Shown here piece by piece: positions 1-8,536 of a stretch of DNA of 64,000 nucleotides. How positions within the stretch are numbered: the first letter of the stretch is position 1; the number at the start of each line of letters is the position of its first letter. A model generated the notes under the pieces. That model saw nothing but the letters and a program-made list of their open reading frames with translations. It was not told the DNA's origin and made no database searches. The position numbers were made by a program, and so were the translations under genes. The DNA comes from Nitrososphaerota archaeon (GTDB lineage: Archaea > Thermoproteota > Nitrososphaeria > Nitrososphaerales > UBA183), in assembly GCA_029784825.1 (NCBI GenBank), contig JAFMAU010000001.1:60020-124019 (forward strand), written 5' to 3'.

Positions 1-129
1 CGGCTTGGTTACCTGGCGCAGGCGTCCTGCGACCTTCGAGTGGTCGGCGCTGGAGGCGACGTTGGCCCTGGCTTCGCTCAGCCTCGCGAGAGACTCTGCT
101 GCAGATCGGATTACCTTCTTCTCATGCAT
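1..129 (-). CDS. Partial hypothetical protein cut by the window edge
   Basis: An open frame on the minus strand begins at ATG 129 and runs 43 codons off the left edge without a stop. The peptide is helical and rich in Ala, Ser, Arg and Lys (starting MHEKKVIRSAAESLARLSEA) and uses G or C in most third positions, like the surrounding genes. An AT-rich stretch on the minus strand at about 157-166 (GATTAACG) could be its TATA box. It is transcribed divergently from the pterin dehydratase gene. I do not recognise the family, and only the N-terminus is visible. Confidence 0.45.
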   Translation of the reverse strand, partial: MHEKKVIRSAAESLARLSEARANVASSADHSKVAGRLRQVTKP

Positions 130-195
130 CTATCCGCTGTCGCCGGCAAACCTCTACGTTAATCTCCGTAGTCAACATGCGTTGGGCGTTCACTA

Positions 196-204
196 AATTA
201 TATA
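196..204 (+). promoter_or_regulatory. TATA box of the pterin dehydratase gene
   Basis: AATTATATA lies with its centre about 27 bp upstream of GTG 228. This is the spacing expected if transcription starts at the start codon (leaderless mRNA). The box sits inside any longer reading from ATG 177, which argues against that earlier start. Confidence 0.6.
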
Positions 205-227
205 CCGAGGGCCCATCAAGATTCCGC

Positions 228-521
228 GTGCCAAGACTGCTGAGCGACAGGGAGATCGCTTCGAGGCTGCGGACCCTGAAGGGGTGGAGACGGGATGGCG
301 CGTTCATCACCAAGGTCTTCGAGTTCGACGGCTTCATGGATGGCATCGAATTCATCAACAGAGTCGCACTGGTCGCGGAGAGGGAAGAACACCACCCCGA
401 CATCCATGTGAGGTATACGGCGGTCACCCTCTCGGTGCAGACGCATTCGGAAGGAGGAGTCACCAAGTGGGACCTGGAGCTCGCCGAAGCCATAGAGGGC
501 ATGCTCCGAAGCGGAAAGTAG
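228..521 (+). CDS. Pterin-4a-carbinolamine dehydratase
   Basis: A protein of about 97 residues, the usual size for the PCD/DCoH family, which dehydrates 4a-hydroxytetrahydropterin. The family signature is visible: EEHHPDIHVRYTAVTLSVQT carries the conserved His-His-Pro and Tyr/Val strand, followed by a C-terminal GVTKWDLELA helix entry. I chose GTG 228 over ATG 177 because a TATA box at 196-204 lies 27 bp upstream of it, as in other leaderless genes here. No pterin-dependent hydroxylase is seen nearby. The gene is followed by a GC-rich intergenic stretch full of hairpins. Confidence 0.85.
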   Translation: MPRLLSDREIASRLRTLKGWRRDGAFITKVFEFDGFMDGIEFINRVALVAEREEHHPDIHVRYTAVTLSVQTHSEGGVTKWDLELAEAIEGMLRSGK

Positions 522-524
522 TCG

Positions 525-690
525 GAGGATCGGGGGTGCAGGTAGTCGTCCTGCCCGCTGAAGTTCACAGGCGTAGCGGGGTACACCAAGGAGTCTCGCT
601 TGGGGAGCGGAGCTTCACTGACGGCCACTCGCGCTGGAACAAGTCTCCGATCGCGGGTCGAGATGGGAACCCGGGTACGTAGGATCCAGG
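525..690 (+). other. Structured intergenic region, possible non-coding RNA
   Basis: No convincing reading frame lies between 522 and 768. Three adjacent perfect inverted repeats are visible: GCAGG/CCTGC (538-542 with 550-554), CCCGCT/AGCGGG (554-559 with 575-580) and CCAAG/CTTGG (586-590 with 599-603). The segment is bracketed by GGATC near 527 and GATCC near 682, which could close a terminal helix. I could not match it to 5S, SRP or RNase P RNA. It could be a small RNA, a leader of the thermosome gene or chance pairing in GC-rich DNA. Confidence 0.25.
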
Positions 691-768
691 GAAAGGCCGG
701 TGTCTCCAGGCGCCTGCCCGCGCAATCCTCATATACCCCATCGGTTGTATACCACCAAGTGAAGTAAT

Positions 769-2442
769 GTGTCTGCAACCGCTATTCCAGCCGTCACATC
801 GTCCGGACAGCCCGTCCTGATTCTGAAGGAGGGATCGAATCAGAGCAGGGGAAAGGAAGCACAGAGGAACAATATCGCCGCCGCGAAGCTGATCTCTGAG
901 ATCGTGAAGAGCTCGATCGGCCCGCGCGGGATGGACAAGATGCTCGTCGATTCTCTGGGCGACGTAACCATTACGAACGACGGGGCCACGATGCTGAAGG
1001 AGATCGATGTACAGCACCCGGCCGCCAAGATGCTTGTCGAGGTGTCGAAGACCACGGACAATGAGGTCGGGGACGGGACCACCTCAGCCGTCGTCCTCGC
1101 GGGAGCCCTGCTCGAGAAGGCCGAGGAGCTCCTCGACAAGGATGTTCACCCGACGGTTATCGTGGACGGATACTCGAAGGCCTCGAGGAGGGCGATGGAG
1201 GCGCTCGAGAGCGTAGCGGAGAAGGTCACCCCCGAGGACAAGGGCTGGCTGGTGAAGGTCGCAAGGACAAGCATGCAGACGAAGCTTGTCTTCAAGGAGG
1301 CTGAGGAACTCGCAGTACTGGTCGTCGATGCGACCCTCGCGGTCGCCGAGAAGGACGCGAAGGGGTACAGGGTAGACATCGACAACGTAAAGGTGGAGAA
1401 GAAGCCGGGCGGCTCGTTAAAGGACACCAAGCTGATCCAGGGAATCGTCCTCGATAAGGAGGTGGTGCACTCTGGGATGCCGAAGGTGGTCGAGAAGGCG
1501 AAGATCGCCCTCGTCAGCGCGCCATTCGAGATCGAGAAGACGGAGTTCGACGCGAAGCTCAACATCAACGACCCGTCCATGATGAAGAAGTTCCTGGACG
1601 AGGAGACGAAGATGCTGAAGGGCATGGTCGACAAGGTAGTCGAGGTCGGGGCGACGGTGGTCGTCTGCCAGAAAGGGATAGATGACATCGCCCAGCACTA
1701 TCTCGCGAAGGCCGGGGTCCTGGCCGTGAGGAGGGCCAAGGAGTCCGACATGACCAAGCTCGCGAAGGCGACGGGAGCCAGGGTGGTCAACAACTTCGAG
1801 GACCTCTCCCCGTCAGACCTTGGATACGCCGCCCACGTGGAGGAGAAGAAGGTCGAAGAGGACAAGTGGGTGTTCGTCGAGGGATGCAAGAACCCGAAGG
1901 CGGTGACGATCCTCATCAGGGGAGGCACACAGCGGATAGTAGACGAGGGAGAAAGGTCGCTGCACGACGCACTCATGGTGACCAAGGACGTCATCGAGAG
2001 GCCGGCGATTGTCGCGGGCGGAGGTGCCGCCGAAGCAGAGGCAGCGTCGCAGGTCCTGAAGTGGGCTGACAAACTATCCGGGAGGGAGCAGCTGGCGGCA
2101 CAGAAGTTCGCCGAGGCGCTCGAGTCCATCCCGATCGCGCTGGCGCTCAACGCGGGCATGGACCCCATAGACGCTCAGGTGGAGTTCAGGGCAAAGCACG
2201 CCACCGAGAACGGCAAGTGGTATGGCATCGAAGCGGCCGACGGGAAGGTCAAGGACATGTACCAAAGGCAGGTCTTCGAACCTCTCGCCGTGAAGGTACA
2301 GATCATCAGGTCGGCCACCGAGGCGGCTTCGATGATACTCAGGATCGACGACGTCATCGCCGCGGGCAAGTCGAAGGCGCCCGCCGGGCCCCCAGGCGGA
2401 GGTCCTGGCGGGATGGGCGAAGGCGGCGGAGACTTCGACTAG
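769..2442 (+). CDS. thsA: Thermosome subunit (group II chaperonin)
   Basis: 557 residues, full length for a CCT/thermosome subunit, which forms the ATP-driven double-ring folding chamber of archaea. Visible motifs include the equatorial [12 protein letters not shown], the phosphate-binding [30 protein letters not shown] with the catalytic Asp, and the second equatorial [10 protein letters not shown]. The tail is the Gly/Met-rich C-terminus ([14 protein letters not shown]) typical of archaeal subunits. Start is GTG 769; ATATACC at 731-737 and GTATACC at 747-753 are candidate TATA boxes. Paralogous subunits, usual in archaea, would lie outside the window. The letter of the symbol is arbitrary. 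Confidence 0.97.
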   Translation: MSATAIPAVTSSGQPVLILKEGSNQSRGKEAQRNNIAAAKLISEIVKSSIGPRGMDKMLVDSLGDVTITNDGATMLKEIDVQHPAAKMLVEVSKTTDNEVGDGTTSAVVLAGALLEKAEELLDKDVHPTVIVDGYSKASRRAMEALESVAEKVTPEDKGWLVKVARTSMQTKLVFKEAEELAVLVVDATLAVAEKDAKGYRVDIDNVKVEKKPGGSLKDTKLIQGIVLDKEVVHSGMPKVVEKAKIALVSAPFEIEKTEFDAKLNINDPSMMKKFLDEETKMLKGMVDKVVEVGATVVVCQKGIDDIAQHYLAKAGVLAVRRAKESDMTKLAKATGARVVNNFEDLSPSDLGYAAHVEEKKVEEDKWVFVEGCKNPKAVTILIRGGTQRIVDEGERSLHDALMVTKDVIERPAIVAGGGAAEAEAASQVLKWADKLSGREQLAAQKFAEALESIPIALALNAGMDPIDAQVEFRAKHATENGKWYGIEAADGKVKDMYQRQVFEPLAVKVQIIRSATEAASMILRIDDVIAAGKSKAPAGPPGGGPGGMGEGGGDFD

Positions 2443-2453
2443 GCTCAGACAGC

Positions 2454-2460
2454 ATTAATA
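2454..2460 (+). promoter_or_regulatory. TATA box of the adenylate cyclase gene
   Basis: ATTAATA is centred 29 bp upstream of GTG 2486, 12 bp after the thermosome stop codon. It suggests that the cyclase gene has its own promoter and a leaderless transcript. Confidence 0.5.
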
Positions 2461-2485
2461 TCGCAGATTGCGCCTCGCGGCAGGC

Positions 2486-4438
2486 GTGACAGCACCGCGG
2501 GCCTCTGGGCCGTCTTCCTACTCCGATAGGAGGCTTGCAGCCATCATGTTCACCGACACCGTAGGGTTCACCGGGCTGGGGCAGAGGGACGAAGGCCTGA
2601 TGATGAGGCTCCTCGATGAGCAGAGGTCGCTCGTCAGGCCGATCTTCTCCAGAAGCCGCGGAAGAGAGGTGAAGACCACAGGGGACGGCTTCCTGGCGGA
2701 GTTCCCGAGCGCGCTTGAAGCAGTCAGGTGCGCGCTCGAGATACAGTCGGCGATGAAGGCGAGGAACGAGAGGCTCCAGGGATCCGAGCGGATCCAGCTG
2801 AGAATCGGGATACATCTAGGAGACGTGATACACGAAGGCGGAGACGTCGCGGGCGATGCAGTCAACCTCGCGTCGCGGATCGAGCCCCTAGCGATGCCTG
2901 GCGGGATATGCGTCACCCGGCAGGTCTACGACAGCGTGGTCAACAAGGTCGAGTGCGAGTTCGAGTCCTTGGGAAGCCCCGCCCTCAAGAACGTCAGCGC
3001 GCCGGTGGAGGTCTATCAGGTCTCGGGCTATGGCCGAAGGGATGGAGGGCAGACTCTGGCAGGCCGGCTGCGAAAAGACAGGATTGCAGTCCTTCCGTTC
3101 GCGAACATCAGCAAAGACAGCTCCGACGAGTTCTTCTCAGACGGCATGACAGAAGAGATGATCGCAGCGATCTCCCGCACTTCAGGGCTCAGAGTGATCG
3201 CGAGGACGTCCGTGATGAAGTACAAAGGCTCGGGAAAGCCGGTCTCCGAGGTTGGGAGGGAGCTGGGGGTGGGGAGCGTCCTCGAAGGGAGCGTGAGGCG
3301 CGCCGGGGACAAGCTCAGGATAACGGTCAAGCTCGTAGACACGACGGACGAGGAGTCGAGATGGTCCGAGGAGTACGACAGGACGATGAGAGACGTATTC
3401 GAGATACAGAGCGAGATCGCGAACCGGGTCGCCGAGGCACTCCGGGCCCAGGCGCACGGTCCACGGAGCGTGACGCCCACGTCGAGCACCGAGGCCTACG
3501 TCGACTATCTTCGAGGGAGGCAGGCATGGAACAGGCGGACCGAGGAGGGCCTTAAGCAGGCCGTCGGCCTGTTCGAGAGCGCTCTCGCCCGAGACGGCGA
3601 CTACGCCAAGGCTCACTCGGGCCTCGCCGACTGCTACGCCACTCTGGCTCTCCTTGAACTCGTCCCTCCGAAAGAGGCGTATCCGAAGGCGAAGGAGGCC
3701 GTCGGAATGGCCTTGGCCCTCGACCCGCAGCTGGCGGAGGCCCATAGCTCGCTCGGGCTCATACGGTTCCAGTTCGACTGGGACTGGAAGGGGGCCGAGG
3801 AGGAGTTCCGTGAGGCGATCAGGATCAACCCGAGCTACGCGCCGGCGCACCACTTCTTTGCCGACTACCTGAAGGCGATGGGCCGCTTCGACGAGGCCCT
3901 GGCTGAGATAGGAAAGGCTCAGGAGCTTGACCCCCTGAACTTGGCCATTAACACGGGCGTGGGACACGTGCTCTACCTCTCTCGCCAGTACGAAAAGGCC
4001 ATCGACCAGTATCGGAAGGCGGTCGATCTCGACCCGAGCTTCATGCTCACCCACATCTGGTTCGGAAGGCCATACCTGGAGAAGGGGATGTACGCCGAGG
4101 CGATCTCCGAGCTCGAGACCGCCGTCAGGCTTTCGGGCGAGGGCACCCTGGCCTTGGCGATGCTGGGGCACGGGCTGGCATCAGCGGGAAGGAAGGACGA
4201 CGCGCTCGGCATACTGGCCAGGCTGAAGGACAGGTCGAAGACGCGATACGTCCCCTCGTACTGGATTTCCGTCATCTACAACGGGCTTGAAGACAGAGAC
4301 CAGGTGTTGGCCTGGCTGCGGAAGGCCCTCGAGGAGAGGTCGAGTTGGCTCGTCTGGGTCAGGGTGGAGCCGCGGTTCGACTGGCTCAGACAGGACGCGG
4401 ACTTCAAGTCGTTGATCGCGGCGATGAAATTCCCATAG
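2486..4438 (+). CDS. Class III adenylate cyclase with TolB-like and TPR domains
   Basis: About 650 residues, no membrane segment. Residues 1-200 form a class III nucleotide cyclase domain. All six catalytic positions look intact: metal-binding Asp in MFTDTVGFTG (about D24) and in KTTGDGFLAEF (about D67), purine-selecting Lys in the latter (K63) and Asp in GGDVAGDAVNLASRIE (D120), and the transition-state Asn and Arg of VNLASR (N127, R131). The Lys/Asp pair predicts ATP rather than GTP as substrate. Residues 205-320 (starting RIAVLPFANIS) match the TolB-N/FlgO-like module often found behind bacterial cyclases. Residues 340-650 are TPR repeats (for example AEAHSSLGLIRFQFDW). The next gene is a cyclic-nucleotide-binding protein, suggesting a sender-receiver pair. 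This domain order is common in bacteria and unusual in archaea, so transfer is likely. GTG 2486 was chosen over TTG 2468 because of its TATA spacing. Confidence 0.88.
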   Translation: MTAPRASGPSSYSDRRLAAIMFTDTVGFTGLGQRDEGLMMRLLDEQRSLVRPIFSRSRGREVKTTGDGFLAEFPSALEAVRCALEIQSAMKARNERLQGSERIQLRIGIHLGDVIHEGGDVAGDAVNLASRIEPLAMPGGICVTRQVYDSVVNKVECEFESLGSPALKNVSAPVEVYQVSGYGRRDGGQTLAGRLRKDRIAVLPFANISKDSSDEFFSDGMTEEMIAAISRTSGLRVIARTSVMKYKGSGKPVSEVGRELGVGSVLEGSVRRAGDKLRITVKLVDTTDEESRWSEEYDRTMRDVFEIQSEIANRVAEALRAQAHGPRSVTPTSSTEAYVDYLRGRQAWNRRTEEGLKQAVGLFESALARDGDYAKAHSGLADCYATLALLELVPPKEAYPKAKEAVGMALALDPQLAEAHSSLGLIRFQFDWDWKGAEEEFREAIRINPSYAPAHHFFADYLKAMGRFDEALAEIGKAQELDPLNLAINTGVGHVLYLSRQYEKAIDQYRKAVDLDPSFMLTHIWFGRPYLEKGMYAEAISELETAVRLSGEGTLALAMLGHGLASAGRKDDALGILARLKDRSKTRYVPSYWISVIYNGLEDRDQVLAWLRKALEERSSWLVWVRVEPRFDWLRQDADFKSLIAAMKFP

Positions 4439-4492
4439 GCCGGAGCCGGACGGGGAGAGTTCCACCGATGAAGAGCGCGCGCCATCAGTGAG

Positions 4493-4500
4493 TTTAAATC
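4493..4500 (+). promoter_or_regulatory. TATA box of the cNMP-binding protein gene
   Basis: TTTAAATC is centred 27 bp upstream of ATG 4524. The longer frame from GTG 4488 would place this box inside the gene, so 4524 is the better start. The receptor gene can therefore be transcribed separately from the cyclase. Confidence 0.6.
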
Positions 4501-4523
4501 AGCTGCAGACTATCACTGCACGA

Positions 4524-4949
4524 ATGGCGGGCGCGGCCGACGCTGCTTCACTCCTTGCGACTGTTCCTTTCTTCGCAAGTCTCGACGAGAAGAAGAGGAA
4601 GGCGATGGCCGCGAGCGGGAAGGAGCTTACCTACAAGTCGGGGGAGAAGATAGTCGACGAGGGAGCCATGGGAGTGGGCTTTTACATGATACTCGATGGC
4701 AACACCGAGGTCCGCAGGGGCGGGAAGACCCTGGCGAAGCTAGGGAAGGGTCAGTTCTTTGGCGAGATGTCGTTGATTGACGGGTCCCCAAGGTCCGCCG
4801 ATGTCGTGGCTACCATGCCGACGAAGTGTTGGGCCCTCTCGTCCTGGGCTTTCGAGTCGCTGGTGAAGTCCAATCCGGAAATCGCCCTTGTCATGCTGAA
4901 AGAGATGGTAAAGAGGCTAAGGACGGCCCAGAACACCCCGACGTCGTGA
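4524..4949 (+). CDS. Stand-alone cyclic-nucleotide-binding domain protein
   Basis: About 141 residues, a single CAP-family effector domain and nothing else. The beta-barrel is visible (YKSGEKIVDEGAMGVGFYMI, then LDGNTEVRR). The phosphate-binding cassette reads GQFFGEMSLIDGSPRSADV, with the Gly-Glu that contacts the ribose and the Arg that contacts the cyclic phosphate. There is no helix-turn-helix, kinase or channel domain, so the protein must act through a partner or as a buffer. It lies 85 bp downstream of the adenylate cyclase on the same strand, with its own TATA box. Ligand binding is inferred from the cassette. Confidence 0.85.
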   Translation: MAGAADAASLLATVPFFASLDEKKRKAMAASGKELTYKSGEKIVDEGAMGVGFYMILDGNTEVRRGGKTLAKLGKGQFFGEMSLIDGSPRSADVVATMPTKCWALSSWAFESLVKSNPEIALVMLKEMVKRLRTAQNTPTS

Positions 4950-4980
4950 CCCGACCTGCGAAAGGACGGCTTTTGCTGCT

Positions 4981-5793
4981 TTGAAGCTCGGTGTCAGCAC
5001 CTGGTCGTTGCTGAGCCTGGACCTCCTCTCGGCCGTCCGCATGGTCGGGGACGCGGGGTTCGAGTACATCGAGCTCTGGGGTGAGGTCCCCCACGCCTAC
5101 CCCGACTGGACGGACAGGGCGAAGCTCAGAGACGCGCTCTCTCCTTACAGCTTGACCCTTACCATGCACGCCCCCTTTACCGACCTCAATCCAGCTACGC
5201 CGTTCCAGCCTGTGAAGGCGGCCGTGGAGAAGACGCTCGAGCAGTTTGTTTCCTTCGGGGCGTCGTTGGGGGCCAGCATCGTCACCATCCATCCGGGAAG
5301 CGTCCACAACGAAGCCATGGTCCCCGGGTCTGTGGAGGGGGCGGTGTCGACCCTGAAGAAGCTGACCAGGGCCGCAGACGGCAGGCTCAGCATCAACGTG
5401 GAGAACCAGACAAGGAGCAGGTCGAAGTACCATCTTCCCCTGGCCAGCACCACCGAGTCCCTGGAGCTCATCCTGGACGAGGTCGAAGGGCTTGGCTTCA
5501 CCCTCGACACCGGGCACGCCCACGTCAATGGGCAGGACCCCGCTGCCCTCGCGGAGAGGGCAGGGCCAAGGCTGACGGAGGTTCACCTTCATGACAACTC
5601 CGGCTCGTCCGATGAGCACCTCGTCCCGGGCCAGGGGAACGCTAGACTCGGACCATTCGTGGAGAGCCTTGCCGGCTCTAAGGCCCTGGTCTGCCTCGAG
5701 CTCGACCCCTACAGGTACGCCCCGGACGAAGCGATCAAGGCTTCAGAGGGGCTCAGAGCAAGCCGGCAGGGCGGTCTTCGCACCATCCGCTGA
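4981..5793 (+). CDS. Sugar phosphate isomerase/epimerase-like TIM barrel protein
   Basis: 270 residues matching the xylose isomerase-like/AP endonuclease 2 superfamily. It starts with strand 1 (KLGVSTWSLLSLDLL) and has the metal-site elements of this fold: EYIELWGE, TMHAPFTDLNPA, TIHPGSVHNEA, NVENQTRSRSK, FTLDTGHAHVNG and EVHLHDNSGSSDEHLVPGQG. The Glu, Asp-x-x-His and His-x-His residues that bind divalent metal are present. The substrate cannot be read from sequence; members act as sugar isomerases, epimerases or, less often, endonucleases. The start is TTG 4981, shortly after the cNMP-binding gene. The following TetR gene has its own TATA box. Confidence 0.8.
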   Translation: MKLGVSTWSLLSLDLLSAVRMVGDAGFEYIELWGEVPHAYPDWTDRAKLRDALSPYSLTLTMHAPFTDLNPATPFQPVKAAVEKTLEQFVSFGASLGASIVTIHPGSVHNEAMVPGSVEGAVSTLKKLTRAADGRLSINVENQTRSRSKYHLPLASTTESLELILDEVEGLGFTLDTGHAHVNGQDPAALAERAGPRLTEVHLHDNSGSSDEHLVPGQGNARLGPFVESLAGSKALVCLELDPYRYAPDEAIKASEGLRASRQGGLRTIR

Positions 5794-5838
5794 CTTCGCT
5801 TTCAAGCGTTATATACGATGAAACATGTTTCTGCGAGG

Positions 5839-6423
5839 ATGCAGGCCTCAGAGACCCACGAGACGGCCGAGAGGATCCTCCAGGTCGCCTCGAAGATGTT
5901 TGCCGAGAAGGGCTTCGCCAACGTGTCTGTCAGGGAAATCTGCAGGGAGACAGGCACCACCGCACCCGTCATCTACTACTACTTCGGGAGCAAGAAAGGG
6001 CTGTTCGACGCGGTCGCTCGGGAGAAGATAACCATGGCAGACTTCATCCAGAGGCTCTCCTCTGTCTCGAAGGCGAAGGACCCGAAGAAGGGGCTGGAGA
6101 ACTTCATTGCCTCCTACCTGACGTCGTTCCCTGAGCACACCTTCGACATAGGCCTCTACATGCGAGACTCGGCGACGCTCGACAAGCGCAGCGCGCAGAT
6201 GGTCTTCGATGACCTCGAGAAGATCAAGGGGATCGCGACCGAGCTGGTCGAGGAGGCGATAACCAAGGGTGTGTTCAGGAAGTCAGACCCCAGCATGGCC
6301 TCGGACTGCCTCCTGGGGATGCTGAACAGGGACATCTTCGAGCGGATACACTTCGCCAGGGGTTCGAACAAGGAGGCGTACAGGCGCTTCGTGACTGACT
6401 TCTTCTTCAGGGCGATGGCCTAG
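5839..6423 (+). CDS. TetR/AcrR family transcriptional regulator
   Basis: About 194 residues. The N-terminal 50 residues are a TetR DNA-binding domain (AERILQVASKMFAEKGFANV, SVREICRETGTTAPVIYYYF, SKKGLFDAV), including the diagnostic YYYFGSKKGLF recognition helix end. The C-terminal helical domain would bind an unknown ligand. ATG 5839 is preferred over ATG 5818 because TTATATA at 5808-5815 is about 27 bp upstream of it. It ends three bases before the convergent PPOX gene. The adjacent isomerase or the PPOX/peptidase genes could be targets; this is only positional inference. Confidence 0.88.
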   Translation: MQASETHETAERILQVASKMFAEKGFANVSVREICRETGTTAPVIYYYFGSKKGLFDAVAREKITMADFIQRLSSVSKAKDPKKGLENFIASYLTSFPEHTFDIGLYMRDSATLDKRSAQMVFDDLEKIKGIATELVEEAITKGVFRKSDPSMASDCLLGMLNRDIFERIHFARGSNKEAYRRFVTDFFFRAMA

Positions 6424-6426
6424 CGG

Positions 6427-6825
6427 CTACAGGTTGACGACCAGCTTCTCGGGGACTATCTCGATGGATACGCGTGGGTCCTTCCAGTAGCGATCCCTGG
6501 CAGCCTTCTTTCCTGCTTCCTCTCCCGTGTAGCGGATGGCGAGCGTCTCGATGTCTTTCTTCGGGTCTCGCTCCTCGGCGATCCTCGCACTGCCGCGGAT
6601 CATGACATAGGGGTAGCCCTCGTCGATCAGGAATGAGACCCGCGGATCGCGTCGGATGTTGTGGTACTTCACGCGGTGGGTCGTAGTGTTGACGTAAAGC
6701 TTGCCGGCGTCTAACATGTACCATATGGGGGTGACGTGGGGCGAGCCATCTTTCATTGTGGTCCCCAGCTTGGCGAAGTGCTTGCCTCTGAGGAACTCCT
6801 CCACCTCCGGGGTGAACTCAGGCAT
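6427..6825 (-). CDS. PPOX-class flavin- or F420-dependent oxidoreductase
   Basis: 132 residues, a split-barrel protein of the pyridoxamine-phosphate-oxidase-like family. It contains FLRGKHFAKLGTTMKDGSPH, VTPIWYMLDAGKLYVNTTT and RDPRVSFLIDE, the three strands that line the flavin site, and YVMIRGSARIAEE. The size and the VTPIWY element fit the F420-type archaeal and actinobacterial branch, but the cofactor is not certain. I chose ATG 6825 because it lies 20 bp after the stop of the upstream peptidase gene. The longer frame would overlap that gene by 24 codons. Confidence 0.8.
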   Translation of the reverse strand: MPEFTPEVEEFLRGKHFAKLGTTMKDGSPHVTPIWYMLDAGKLYVNTTTHRVKYHNIRRDPRVSFLIDEGYPYVMIRGSARIAEERDPKKDIETLAIRYTGEEAGKKAARDRYWKDPRVSIEIVPEKLVVNL

Positions 6826-6845
6826 GGGACCCGGTTGTCGGGGCT

Positions 6846-8507
6846 CTACTTCAACTTCGCGGCGTAACCCTTCAGCATCCTCATGTAGATGCTCATTGGC
6901 GGGAATCCGACGCTGCACAGGTAGGTGGAGAACTTCACTTTCCTCTTCGGGTCCCTGATCTTCTTTTCGATCCCCCGTATCGCCTGGCCGCAGACCGCAT
7001 AGGTCGTGGCGTAGCCCGGGAAGATTCCCTCATGGGCAGGGAACAGCTGGAAGTAGACGCTGCTCCTCGGGACCCCGGTGCGCTCGTGGGCCCAGTCGAC
7101 GAACTCGATGAGGGGCTGCCTCCCGGTGTTTATCCTCACGTCCCCCACGACTCGCAAGAACCTGATTATCCTCATGCGCATGGTCATGAACTCGAGCTCG
7201 AGGTTGAACTCCTTCAGCCCTCCGTGCTTGTCGAGCAGCCTGACGTACGCCAGCTCGGTCTTCGTCAGCCTCTTCTTGGTCTCAAGCCCCTTCGAGAGCT
7301 CGAGGAACTCCATCTCCCTGTTGAAAGACAGCCCTTCCGTGATCGGGGCGCCGGTGGACAGCCCCGGCATGATCTGGGTTGAAGTGAGCTTCCCGACGAA
7401 CTGCGTCGAGCTGTTCGAGTGGTGGACGCAGTGGCCGTACTCTTCGTGGACGAGGAGGCTCAGTAGCGCCGCGACAGACCTGTCGGGGTCCCTCTTCGGG
7501 TCCGTGGTCTGGAAGAAGTATTGGAAGGGCCTCCGGGTGAAGGTGTCGAAGAACTGGGCCGCCCCTGTGGGGATGGTCCCGGTAAGGTATGGGGGAGTCT
7601 CTATGACCGTCGTCTTGTACCTCGGGTTGATTCCGCTGAGGTCTTCGTCGACCAGCTTCTGGACCACCCTTCGGATTCCAAGAGTGATCCCCACGAGCTT
7701 CTTCGGGTCGATGTTGTCCTTCTCGTTGATCTTCTTCTCGACGGCCTCCGGCTCCGGATCGCAGCCGAACTTCTTCGCGAGCTTCTCCGCTGCCCTCTTG
7801 AACCTCGGCAGCTCCTCGTCTATCCAGGAGAGGGCCCTGTTCTCCAGCTGCTCGGGGGATTCTGTGTAGTCATAGCCCTTCGACAGGGCCCTGAGGTAGA
7901 ACCCCTGCCTCCCGAGGTCGAAGCCCTTCTGTTTGAATATCCTTTCGACGTTGGGGAACTCCCCTTTCCCCCAGCCCTCGAGCTCGAACAGCCTGACGTA
8001 ATCAGAGACCTTCGCCTTCAGGGCGTCGGCCGCTTGCACGACCTCCTGGCTCTTGGTCTGGCCCTTCACGGTATCCAGAATCTCGAGGACGCCGTCCAGA
8101 CGGTAGAGGGTGAGCGCCTTGACCGGGACCGGGATTTCCCGTCCCTGATATCTCGACTTGCAGGCGTCGACGTCCCTCGTCGCGTTTTCGAAGAGCGAAA
8201 GCATGTGCTCGTCGTTCACCCCCTCCTTGACCAGGAGGGCAAAGATCGTCCCGACCACGTCGTCCAGCACCGGCTGGGGCTCGTCGAAGAGGAGGCCGAT
8301 CTCCATGCTGTCCAGCACCTTCCGCTGGAGGTCGGTGTGTGCCCTGGCCCTGAGCGCGCGGACCTTGGCCACGGCGGAGTCGACGTTCTCCCTCGAAGCG
8401 ATGAAGAGCTTCCCCGCGTACTCGTTGAACCCCATCAGGTACGCCCCTGACGGGTTGATCTCCTTCACAAGGTCGAGGATTTGGGCGTCAAGGTCACCGG
8501 GAGCCAT
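6846..8507 (-). CDS. Putative DUF885-like zinc peptidase
   Basis: About 553 residues, soluble and mostly helical, with no signal peptide. The central motif LLVHEEYGHCVHHSNS, followed about 35 residues later by PITEGLSFNREMEF, resembles the HE...GHH and EGWALYSE elements of DUF885-type metallopeptidases. The spacing is shorter than the usual HExxPGH, so this is a divergent member or a related M3-like fold. Another recognisable segment is TPPYLTGTIPTGAAQFF. The longer frame that starts at 8729 is rejected because it would run through the reductase C-terminus. ATG 8507 lies 29 bp after that gene's stop. Peptidase activity is inferred. Confidence 0.55.
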   Translation of the reverse strand: MAPGDLDAQILDLVKEINPSGAYLMGFNEYAGKLFIASRENVDSAVAKVRALRARAHTDLQRKVLDSMEIGLLFDEPQPVLDDVVGTIFALLVKEGVNDEHMLSLFENATRDVDACKSRYQGREIPVPVKALTLYRLDGVLEILDTVKGQTKSQEVVQAADALKAKVSDYVRLFELEGWGKGEFPNVERIFKQKGFDLGRQGFYLRALSKGYDYTESPEQLENRALSWIDEELPRFKRAAEKLAKKFGCDPEPEAVEKKINEKDNIDPKKLVGITLGIRRVVQKLVDEDLSGINPRYKTTVIETPPYLTGTIPTGAAQFFDTFTRRPFQYFFQTTDPKRDPDRSVAALLSLLVHEEYGHCVHHSNSSTQFVGKLTSTQIMPGLSTGAPITEGLSFNREMEFLELSKGLETKKRLTKTELAYVRLLDKHGGLKEFNLELEFMTMRMRIIRFLRVVGDVRINTGRQPLIEFVDWAHERTGVPRSSVYFQLFPAHEGIFPGYATTYAVCGQAIRGIEKKIRDPKRKVKFSTYLCSVGFPPMSIYMRMLKGYAAKLK

Positions 8508-8536
8508 TGCTTCTGGGACCGCCTCGGGGGCTATTT

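Noticed and set aside
525..690. 5S rRNA, SRP RNA or RNase P RNA in the gap after the pterin dehydratase gene
   Set aside because: None of the conserved sequence elements of these RNAs could be found, so only a generic structured region is reported.
3182..4171. Long minus-strand frame (329 codons) opposite the cyclase TPR region
   Set aside because: It is an antisense shadow caused by high GC and strong third-position bias; the plus-strand protein has clear domains.
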